DNA from: Branchiostoma floridae
Lineage: Eukaryota > Chordata > Leptocardii > Amphioxiformes > Branchiostomatidae
Direction: 5' to 3'
Length of the DNA stretch: 64,000 nucleotides
Assembly: GCF_000003815.2 (NCBI RefSeq)
Contig: NC_049981.1
Coordinates: 32,315,712 to 32,379,711, forward strand
Under the pieces are notes generated by a model, which ran no database searches, was not told where the DNA came from, and saw only the letters and a program-made list of their open reading frames with translations. Shown one piece after another: positions 1 to 11,000 of this stretch. Position 1 is the first letter of the stretch. Each line of letters begins with the position of its first letter. The translations under genes and the position numbers were made by a program.

Positions 1-109
1 ATCATCATGGCTCTTTCCTCGTGATCGAGGATTCGTGGGAAGGTCTGCAGGCCCTCATGTGGCTGAGCAGTCCTATCCTTGACCTGCACACTCTGCTGCA
101 CTGCTAGAA

Positions 110-223
110 TCTAGACACGTGGATAACACCCTAGACACGTTGATAACACCCCACTCAGTGAACACTGAAATGCGGTAAAGTTGATGACGATGACCCTACC
201 ATGGGACTACACCTTTACCTTTA
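110..223 (+). repeat. 3' part of a tRNA-derived SINE family
   Basis: The stretch ending in CACTCAGTGAACACTGAA, GCGGTAAAGTTGATGA and a CCTAC-ATGGGACTACACC tail is repeated at 16738-16825. There it follows a tRNA-like head with a B-box. Only the tail is seen here, with a short local duplication of the GATAACACC segment. The first 109 bases do not match the copy B side, so the edge of the segmental duplication lies near here. Confidence 0.5.
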
Positions 224-470
224 AGGCCCCCTCTCACTTGACGTGCGGCACGCTTGCGGCATTGCTGCGTTCGTTCACTGCGTCACTGTTTTGTTATTTT
301 CTTCGATTTTTTATGATTCAGATATTGCGCAATACGTAAAAGTATAACATAAAAGACGAACAAATATACAACAAGTAAGAAAAATTCGTTCTTTATCTCT
401 GAAATTCGTGGAGCATCCCCGAACGCACGCAATTCCGCAAGCGTGCCGCACGTCAAGTGAGAGGGGGCCT
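224..470. mobile_element. 247-bp MITE, PIF/Harbinger-like, with TTA target duplication
   Basis: The ends are long near-perfect inverted repeats (AGGCCCCCTCTCACTTGACG... and its complement, at least 35 bp). They are flanked by TTA at 221-223 and 471-473. The paralogous position in copy B (about 16818-16822, ACCTTTAGTAG) is an intact empty site, so this is an insertion with a 3-bp TSD. A 3-bp TWA-type TSD is typical of PIF/Harbinger elements; that assignment is inference. A decayed relative in opposite orientation lies at about 57455-57690. Confidence 0.75.
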
Positions 471-656
471 TTAGTAGAAGACCAGTAGACTTGAGGATAG
501 CAATTAAGGCTTATCAACATGGCTCCGGAGAATGACTGTTTTAAACTGACGTGTTTTTGCACCAGGTAAGTGAACAGGGGAAGGGCTAGCAACCCCTCCT
601 TGTACAAATATACCGTTATACTGAAACAGCGAGGAAACGTGCGACCTATGTGCCAG

Positions 657-762
657 TAGGCACCACAACAATATCAACCAAGCGAGCCAACGCCCGTCAT
701 TCAGGCAGGTAGGCACCACAACAATATCAACCAAGCGAGCCAACGCCCGTCATTCAGGCAGG
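657..762. repeat. 53-bp tandem duplication, copy A only
   Basis: The unit beginning TAGGCACCACAACAATATC is present twice in direct repeat (starts 657 and 710). The paralogous region of copy B (about 17015-17068) has a single diverged unit. No gene is supported here: the ORFs over this stretch are short and differ between paralogues. Confidence 0.8.
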
Positions 763-1768
763 TTGACCCTAAGGTCACCACCAGGTATGTCGTCACGGAA
801 CAAAGGTGGGACCGCTGACGGCGCGACTGGTGTTTGCTTACCGTTGGCATGATGCAGTTGGCGCAGAGAAGGACGAACTAAGTTCGCCTCATAGAGGGGT
901 GTTTTTCTGTGTAGCAGTCGGAACAGAAACAACGCTTGGTTACGGGTGACGTTAAATAGTTGTGAATACATTAGCTTACATTGCAGTGTTTACATTAATC
1001 TATTTTATCTGTGTACTATAAGTGTGCTCTTTGAAACATCGTTACAAACATGCAGCCCTTTCAGTTTAATGAGACCGTCCCCACCTTACTTCCTTGTCAA
1101 CGGTTTCACCACGCATCAAACCACTGGCAGAAGGACTTTATATGATTCTATGAACTATTATGGAGAAATAGGACACTAAGAGAAAAGGTATGGCAGAGTG
1201 GTAGATTTCAAGACTTCTGGTCCATCTTAGTATAAAAGTCTACTTGTATACTATACGTGACAAATAATGCGGAAGTGAGCACAATATATTCTTCTCAGTC
1301 CTGGGGCGAACGTTCAACGGGGGAATCTTTCTAGATCTATCTGGGGGTTTGATGACGTCTATATCGACATAACAACATGTTCTCTAGCCTTGCTAGTCAT
1401 ATTGAGTTCTGCTTCTAAAGGCGTCTCTACACCACATTCATAGCCAAGCTAAGTAACGCATCTGTTAAGTAGTAAGCTGACTTCTGAAGGTTTTTGAAAT
1501 ATCTTCTCCGCAGCTGTACTTAAAATGATTGAAGTTATTGCTACAGTCTGGTCTGTTGTTAATATAGATCATACGAGTACAAATATTGTTAAGAAGTAAA
1601 GTCAACAATAATCACCAATGAATAGAAACATGGGAACATTCCTTATGACGAACCGCAATCGTTAGCACCCCCCCCCCCCCAACAGCCCCCCCCCCCGCCC
1701 TACATAACACTACTTTTTGGGGTTTAGGAAATGACATCCTTAACGGTCCTGTTTACCTGTCCCACCAG

Positions 1769-1852
1769 TATACCCGGCTTTAGCCGGCTTTAGTTTAGCC
1801 AGCAGAGTAGTTTTATTCCAACATGAAAACTCCTCTGCCGGCTAAAGTCCTT
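1769..1852. repeat. Short imperfect inverted repeat
   Basis: Two arms containing CCGGCTTTAG.. and ..CTCTGCCGGCTAAAG flank a central AGTTTTATTCCA segment. The copy B equivalent (about 18030-18095) is shorter and has lost part of the left arm. It may be a MITE remnant; no TSD is obvious. Confidence 0.4.
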
Positions 1853-2076
1853 CCCCAGCTTATGTTACTGTCTTAACCCACCGCAAGATCTGCTTGGAGA
1901 TTACGACTTTCTTAGCACGCATTACGTGAACTACACCATGACTCCATTCTAACGGTAGATATCACCTACATAACGTACCGATTGCCTCCCCTGTATAACA
2001 CACCAGTCTGGGATGTCTTCTGTCCAGCCTAACTTACAGGGACTCTGACCATCCTGATCGGACGTCACAACTTATC

Positions 2077-2084
2077 TGACGTCA
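2077..2084 (+). promoter_or_regulatory. Palindromic CRE/ATF-like site just upstream of the copy A ATG
   Basis: TGACGTCA lies 13 bp before the proposed start codon and is conserved at the same spacing in copy B (18312-18319), in otherwise diverging flank. The consensus is that of CREB/ATF family factors; function here is inferred only from conservation and position. Confidence 0.45.
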
Positions 2085-2097
2085 TTTGTTAATCACC

Positions 2098-5000
2098 ATG
2101 GAAACAGGTGAGTCACAGTCTTCATATTCACTTAAAAGTCACTATTAGATGCAGATAGCCATTATGACTTTATAAATAAGATATGTAACTTCATCCTAAA
2201 GGTCCGGTCTATTTTAGTTCAGTAATCGTACTATTTTGACTCATGATAAGCCGCTGTGTTGTGCAATACTTTCTCGTTCACTTCAAACCTCACCTTTATT
2301 CTAGTTTACCGAGCGCTTTGAGCTTTGTTACTGTTGCACATAATGATTAATAATAGATAATGATAATCAACACCCTAATCTATGAAATGACCAAAAGGAT
2401 TCCAACGTATAAAATGCGAACAAATAAAACAACTATATTTAACATTGTGAACATGTTGTTCCCTACCAGGTCCTTGTGTTGTCCTCCTGCACGCAGCAGA
2501 GGATGGGGAGTTCGTCAGGAGGCTGGTGAAGGAGCTGATGGGTCTGAGCGCAGGTTACAGACTACCCCAGACAGACATCTCCTGTCAGCAGGTCACAGGC
2601 ACTCCTGGTGACGTCAGCCGCGCACAGCTCACGTCCACGCTGACCCTCGGCAGCGTGAAACTTGTCGTGCCCGTGATCAGCAGACACCTGCTTGCTGACC
2701 AGTCCTCGCTCACGGTCGGACTGGAAACTGCCGTGAGGAACAACAAGCATCGATACGTCATTTGGCTGGACCAGAACCAGGATGACTTCCGTGAGTTCGT
2801 CACGTTAGTCAGCCGGCAGTACCAAACCCTGGAGGCACCGACCAGGCGGGTCCATCGGGACAGGGTTGAGGAGACGATGCCCGGCAGTTGTGTCAGAGGG
2901 ATGTTAGGCATCGCCTGGGATGTGCGTGACGCGCTCTGCAGACAAACAGGTGAGGGTGGACATATCTTGGCTGTTACATAATGCAATCATCGGTTTGTGG
3001 AAATAAGGAACAATCTCGTCAAGTCTGTCGTATAACTTAATTATTTTCATCTTATATCACTATACGTGGAAAAACGGCTTCTTAACCGAAATGTGATCTG
3101 CAGTGATAACCCCTTTGCTCTGATTGAAGGCTAACAACAGAATTACATGTGTTCCTGTGTAATGGATGCTACGGTTGTTTCGTTTACAGAAATTCAGTAT
3201 TGTCGTGAATGCATTTCTTTGTCGTAGTGAGTTATCTAGACACTTCATCAACTAATATGATGTCTCGACAAAGTCCGAACCCCGATAGACTGACGTGTGC
3301 CGTTTGTCTGCCCATCTCCACAGGTGAACCGAGGTTCCCGTGCCAGGAGGCCTTGCTCTTCACTTGTGAGTTCCTGGCTGACAACATGAACCTCCCAGCT
3401 GTTATCACACGGCTGGAACAGGAGAACCAGCTGAGTCCGGCTGAGGTCCGGTATATCCAGGTAAGGTACAGGGTGGAAGCGACAATTGTCAGAGTCTGGA
3501 TAACAACATCACTGCCACATGTAATTCACATTCAAACAGTTTATAGGCTTTGTATACGTCTGCCTTGATCTGCATTTACCACAATGGTTACTACATGGGC
3601 CGCAGCAGCACACACTTAGATGCGTTTCTTTCGGAGTCACCCGCTTCACATTCATACAGTTTTATTGGTTTTCAATATGCCTGTGCTAATCTGTATTTAA
3701 CAACATTTTCACTACATGGGCCGTGGCAGCAGCACACACTTCTGGCTCTAAATTTCTTTCGGAGCCGCCCAATAGCGCCATAGACTTTGCGATATGTTTT
3801 TACAATAAAAGTGCGATAAGTTTCTAAAACAAAACGGCGTTAACTAAAAACAAAAGTCAATATGAAGTTTCATTATACGTTCTGAGCTAGACTACACCTG
3901 CAGAGTTATGTGCTGTTGTTCGTCGGTAGACCTAAGGGCCATTTGCAATAATAAGTCTATAAAGTATATGGTTTAACAAGTAAAGATATCGTCAGCAAAC
4001 ACCATGAATGATGACTGACAAATACAGGGTCAGTAATCACACCATTTTAATTGTTACTCTGAAAGTGAAAGTGTTTCAACTTTGCGCAATAAGCAACGAC
4101 GTTAAAAGTTGCACAAATATTAAATGTAATTTTCATCAGCGCTGTCAGGTGTCGCTTATTGTAGGTACAAAACTGCGCTCCAGCACATTACTTCTTTGCC
4201 GGCACTTTTAAAAAATTTATACAAGTCATGTACTAAGATTGGAATCTGATATTAACATATATTGCCGACATACGCAGTATATCCTGGAAAAACGTGCGAC
4301 AGAATGAGCCATACATGCAGGTTGTTGTATACTATAGCGCCCTGTACGTGTCGATTAGCAATGATCAATATGACTATATGGTGATTTATTTTGTGTTGAT
4401 GTGCAATTACTTTCATTTGATATAACTAATTGTGAGGACTACCCCTTGCGTGGTTTTTGTTTCTTCTGATTTATTTATTTATTTGAAAAATTGTTATAAT
4501 TTCCACATAAGTTCATGTCCTTGTCAAGTTTTATGTTTTCACTTTTGTTCATGAAGTTTAATATAACTATGATTTTGGTTCTTATATTGATTACATTTTC
4601 ATCTCATTTTAACTGATGTACAATTGGTGGCTTTGTTTTATTGATTTCATTTGTAACTTGTGTCTAGTTATTTATGATTTTATTGTTTTGTTGAGTGTAT
4701 TTCTATGTCTATGTTACATTGCTGTGGCCCATTGGTGGCAGAAAGCAAATAAAGATCACTACTTAGACAGCTCTAAAAAAATATAAATTTTATTTGAGGA
4801 TGCCTATTGTAATTTTGTACCTGTACGTTAGCATATATGTATGCGCCTACCTAGTTCCTGCTCTTTATTCACTGATCGAAACCACAGATAAAGCATAAAG
4901 TTATGCAACAGCTGTTACTGTGAACTCAAAAGTCATACAATATATAGTTGTGAGCTCACACCACCCCTGCCGTGTTCCCTCCCCAGGCGGAGCCGACACC

Positions 5001-8000
5001 AGTAAGCAGGGGGGAGCGGTTGGTATGGATGCTGCATAACAGGAGTCGTCAGGAGCCGTACGACTGGTTAGTGCGGGTCCTGCGGGAGGAAGGACAGGAC
5101 TTCCTGGTGGAGGAGATGGTGGAACAGGAGCGGCTCTTGGAGCGAAACTTCGGCATCGGGGAACAGCTGGCGGCACAACCTGGTCAACAAACGACACAGA
5201 AGGAACATTTCTCACAGCAAACTCAAGGTCGATATAGTAATAGCATAATTTCATCCCGCAAACCTTTATACCGCAAATACACAGTTTTAATGTCTATAAT
5301 TTCAAAGTAGAGGTCTAGTTTAGCTTCGTACGTTAAACAAAAAATACGGTGTTTGATCATGGCTCGAACTTCTATTTGTTAGGAGCCGTAATCATTGTAT
5401 TAGCAAGTTCGCAAGTTAGTGTGTTTGTTTATCAATATTAATATTGTTTTTTCATATGTCTGGAAGTCTCCCTTTCGTACTTTTTAAAGCGAAACTTGAC
5501 GCGAACAGTAATTTCATTTCTGCTTACATTATGTCTCACGCCTTAGATTTCCTTCACTAATCTTGATTACCTGCTTTGGCGGATTCCAAGAAACAATACG
5601 GAATAGAAAGCCCGATAAAAACGACTAAAAAGCGCAAAAAAACAGCCGGAGCCTAGTAACCTCTACTTGGAGAGTAACCGTTTCTGCTGAAGTGTGATAC
5701 ACTTGTATATATAGTATGCTTTCGTCTGTACTTATCGTACTTTATGTGTCCCTTTCTAAACCAGTAGCAATACAAAACCATCTACGTCATCCCGGCCCGC
5801 ATGCGCACACACCCCCCACAACACCTTCCGAAATCAAGTGTGTGATTCTGGGACAGACGGAGGCAGGGAAGACCAGTCTGCTCAACTGTATGATGAAGGG
5901 TCAAGGTCATGTGGAGATTGAAATTGACAGAACCATCGGTGTTGACGTCATCACTTACCATGACACCAAGAATAACGTCAAGTACGAGATGTACGACTTC
6001 GGAGGTCACCAGATCTACCACTACACGCACCGGTTCTTCCTGACACGTCAGGCCCTGCACATTCTCAATGTAGACCTGTCATTATACAAGTCAGAAGAGT
6101 TCCAGGAACGAGTGGGAACGTGGCTAACATCCGTGACTTCCCACGTTTTCAACCCGGCTATCCTTGTTGTAGGTACCAAAGTCGACCTGTTCCCGCCAGA
6201 CAAGGCCGAGGAGATGATAGCAGCAGCTTGTTTCTCCATCCAGAGAGACATCCAGGTCGCTGAGAGTAAAATGCAAACCAAGCTGAACGAAGACATACAA
6301 CTCTGTCAGATGGCATCGGGCGGCAAATCAGACCTGACCGGACCTTTCTACGGTCTCACAAGAGACGACATCTTGGCCAAGAAAGAGTCACTGGAGAAGT
6401 TACTTGACGGACGACCCAAAGGTCTGTTAAACGTACAGGTTATCCCGGTCAGCAGCAAGACGTTCCAGGGTATCGAAGCTCTGTGTGACAAGATGGCAGA
6501 AATGGTGAAGGACGAGCGATTGTTCCCTGCTGCCCGCCAAGAGCTGCCGACTTCATGGACGGAACTGTCAGAAAACATCAAGACTTCAGGACGGCCGTAC
6601 CTTCATGTCAGGGATTGTCAGGACGTCGGAGCAGCTGCAGGGATGAAGGAGTCAGACGTCCTGAACGCGCTCAGCTATCTGCACGTGACCGGACAGATCC
6701 TGTTCTACAATCACATCAGGGGGATGGAAGATCTGGTCTTCCCGGACCCAACCATCATCCTCACACTCTTCAAGCAGATCTTCAGGCATGACCTACCGGC
6801 ATATCTGGACAGCAAAGCCGAGTCTCTGTTTGAGCATACCAGAGCGCAGTTTGCTGAAGACAGGGCGTCCTTCCTGAAGACGGGCAGGGCAAGCGACAGT
6901 TTCATGAAGAAGCTGCTTGGAGACAACATTGCCACCTTCAACAGTCTCCTTCCCCTGATGAAGCACTTCGGCCTGTGTTACTCAGGGTCGGTGATCTTTC
7001 TAACAGAGCTTCCTGATGCCCAGCCTGGCGAGGTGGCGCGCTGCTGGCCAGAGGTTGTGCCATCAGGCGGAGAGGAGATCTCTGTTACTATAGAGTACAG
7101 CCAAGAGCCTCCTCTGGGTTTACCGGAAACCATGGTCTCCCGTATCCTGTCCATGGAGCAGACCACACGCCGTCTCCTCACCAAGGACACAGTTGTCGTT
7201 CATGTTAGAGAGAACTCAGAAGACGTCATGTACCGCCATTTCTCTACAAGAGAAGAAATCCGAATCCGGGGAGAGCCAGAGAAGGCGTGGCGCCAGGCTC
7301 AGACGGTAGCGAAGGTGATGGAGGCCTGTTGGGACGAGTTTCCTGCCTTGTACTTCAGTAACAGTGTTGGAAGCGGACAAACAACAAAGTCGCTCACTAT
7401 AGAGGCTGTGAGGCGTCACGTGCCGGGCGACTTGTTGAGGATGTCTAAAGGAAACTGGGAACGGCCACTCGATATTCCTGACGTCAGAACGTCGGAGGAC
7501 GTCTTTGGCAAATATTTTATCGGTACGTACGAAATGCAATTATTTCTTTTGTAAGAAATTAAACTTCTAGTCGTAGTTACACGTAAGGAAAGGATGGTAT
7601 AGAAAGATACTGGGTAGTAAAAACCAAGGACGCTTTATAATGCTAAACAACACATTTGACATATATGGTTGATTAATTTTACCTTAAAGACCAATTTCCC
7701 ATTGAATTTAAATGTTTCATTCATATTTACTTTGAAAAATACACCTGTTCCCCTCCAATGACTAAATCAGGGAAATTATCTGACTGAATTGTACCGTCCT
7801 TTAATTAATTAACCTAATTATAACATTTTTGGGCAATATTGTACATATTTCAGTATATTAATAAAATTGATATCCGGACCCTTCCTCTCCAGACAACCAG
7901 CTGTACCAGGTCAGCAGGGCTGTTGATGGGGAGTACCAGCTGTGGACCCGGCTGGGACAGGAGCTGGAGCTGAACAGGGCTGTACTGGACAACATTAGAG

Positions 8001-11000
8001 GTTATAATGACACCCAGAAGGCGTTCCAGATGCTGAAGGCGTGGCGCACCAAGACCCCCCACGGACCGCTCCACTACCTGCCGCGGCTGGAGGAAACACT
8101 GCAGAACATGGGCAAACCGGACCTGGCTGCAGCTGTACAGGGGGTATATAAGGTTCGTTAATGAGCTTCGATTTACATGTAGGTCTACTCCTATATACAA
8201 GGTGAGTTAATGAAGTCTGATTTAGATACATTTACTAGGTGATGCAACAAGCTCTAGCCATATGCACGGCTCAATCTTTTTGAATGATTAAATATTTTAA
8301 AGTTGCAACAGATTACAGCGCATCAAGCACTTAAAAAGAGGCAACTTACTTGTTTGTCTATATGAAACAATGGCTACAAAAAACTCTATGTAGACATTGT
8401 GGTTTATTTATTGAACTTACGTTTACCCTATATATAGGGTGCCTTAAATGATGTGCCAAAAACAGTTTCATGAGGTCATGTCCATGTAATATAAAACAGT
8501 AAACGTTCTATCTGTTCTATCCAGGAGTACCGTGATGCCTTGCCGTTACAAGAGGTCAGTCCTGAGATGACCGGAGACACACAGTGGTGAGTAGCCATGT
8601 CGAAGTGGTCCCAGCCATAACCTCGCAGTTTTTTGTAAGACAGTACTACTGATATACTTTGTCAGGCAAGTATGGAAGAATGAACAATAGTTGCCTACAT
8701 GTGTTTATCTCCTCAGGTCCCTCCGCCTGCCAGGTGAAAGGAAGTACCTGTGCAGACGGACCGACCTGGGCGTGGTGACGTCCTACCCGCTGTGTCACAC
8801 CTGTATGTTTGAACACCTGCCTACAATACCTGTGTTTATCTCCTCAGGTCCCTCCGCCTGCCAGGTGAAGGGAAGTACCTGTGCAGACGGACCGACCTGG
8901 GCGTGGTGACGCCCTACCCGCTGCACGTGACCTACAGGAGTGCGAACTGGTCCGACAACTGGCAGCAGGTGGGGGAATGGATGCCGGTGGGTCCGCTCTT
9001 CTCCATCCAGTGTGAGGACGTGGAGGGGTCGGTGGACATCCTACTGCCGCACGTGCTGTGCCTGGCTGATGCAACTGGTATGGAAAATTGAAGCTAAAAA
9101 TTCAATTGTTCAATTTATGAATCTTTAATACAATGCCACTTTGTTCAAAACGGTCATCACGGTCCCTTACATTCTTTAAAGATCTCACCACAGCTATGTT
9201 CCTATTGTATAGCTGTACCTCTTTTACATATTAAAATCACGTGAAGATGTCAGTATGATATACATTGTCTTCACATGTTTTTTTCCCAGAACTCACCACA
9301 GGAGACATCCAAGTCGTGCACGTGGTGGGAGATTCCCCCGAGCTGCTGCCGGTTACAGAACTCACCCCCTCCCACGCGGTGACCAGGTTCAAGAAAGGCA
9401 GTCTGTTTGGGGTGGTGGGGAGGACAGACAAGGTATTGAGCATCACCAGAAGAGGCTTGCTGGCAGCCTTTGCCTGTGTGGACGACTCCGACATTTCCAA
9501 GCTGAAAGTTTATATCGTCTCCAACACAAGGACCATGCAAGAGGTCAGGATATTGGTGATGATTATTTTACACTTTCACATTTTCTAATTCTATATCCTA
9601 GATTTGTATGCTTCGTGTTCTGAAACCGTATTGCTGTTTTTTCCATCATCACCAAAACAGACCTTGGAGAAGGACGAAAATAAGCGGAACTTTGCGCTCT
9701 GTGACTTCACGACCTGCCATCTGTATCCAGGCGTTGTCTATCATCTTGAGGGAAGCGTTACAAACGGCAGAGACACGTTTGTGTCTTCATCTCCACAGGT
9801 TTGTTTTATATGCTGTCAACACAAGGCCGTTTACAATCAAAAGAGTTGTTGGAAAACAAAGACACAGACATATTTCGAAGACAAGCGTGTGCCTGTGCGG
9901 AATTAAAACGTAAAATGTAAAACGTTTATTGATTTCTCCACATTAGCATCTACCTATTTCATTTCTTTGACTTGCAGTGTCTCCTATTTGAGGACACGTT
10001 CGACACGAACAAATTCTACAAGCCGTTCCGGGTGGAAGTTACGTCCGACATCTGGAATAGCAGCACCACCTCGCGACTAAGCCTGGAACTGCTTAAGGAA
10101 GCCCAAAATGGTGCAAAGGATCCTGTTGCAGATTTAACCCTGGGTAAGTTAAATTTTTCAAGAACAAAAATATCGCATTTATAGAAATGTAAAAAAAAAA
10201 CTTTATCATGTTATAAAAATTGGACAGATATCTTATGCAACTTATCAACATTGGTCAACTTAAGGATTCAGAAAAGGTTCTGAGCGTTCAGCTAAATGAT
10301 TTCGGTCATGCTGCTTTCTAAAGTTGATCATTCACCCCTATTCACGGCTCTCATATTCCTCCCAGGCCACTACAAGCAAGGCAACACTGCCGAAGGTGTT
10401 GACAGCGGTCTTTCCACACCCACGGAGCTGGTGGAGTCTGTGAGGCGAGGATTGGAATCTTCAAACATTGCAGGTATTGTCTATTTTTTTACGTTTTCAC
10501 GTATTGATTGTGTAATCATTTTTTTATATTTTCCAAGGTAAGCACTTGACAATAGCAATAAGCTAGTTGTTCAGCCTTGGCTGTTCAGTGTAATTTTAAC
10601 TAAACGAACGAACAAATAAATAAATAAATCAAACATTGTTTAAATAATGGCAATAATGGTGAACTACAATGGTGACTGGTGAATCAAATGCCTTTCTAAT
10701 TTCGCTATCCAATATTTGTAGCAAAGGAGTAGTTGTGGTATAAGGCATGGGCTTCCATAAGACCAACAGTTCTTGTTAATTATTTGTCCTTTAAAGTGCG
10801 CCCTGATCTTTTTGTGTCATATTATGTCAGAGGGCCGATTTAAGTATGGCCAACATGCATTTGTGTGATACTGAGAACACTTAAATTGTTTTCAAGGCAA
10901 AGTTTCGGTCCTGTTGGTTGGATATGAATTCAGCACATCAAAGGGCGGAATCTCCACCATCAACCGCCAGGTGGCGCACATGATCACCGCCGCGGGTGCC

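Noticed and set aside
311-607. 98-codon minus-strand ORF and neighbouring ORFs near the window start
   Set aside because: They run through a MITE and its flank; the paralogous region of copy B does not keep them.
1190-1230. tRNA-like string (GGCAGAGTGGTAG) upstream of copy A, repeated near 17480
   Set aside because: Resembles an A-box only; no B-box, no acceptor-stem complementarity.
1669-1699. Poly-C tract
   Set aside because: Low-complexity sequence that also occurs in weaker form in copy B; no feature supported.
8691-8909. Read-through ORF across the exon 8 decoy and the true exon
   Set aside because: It changes frame in the second unit because the repeat is 131 bp; the spliced model with the second acceptor keeps ZU5 intact.
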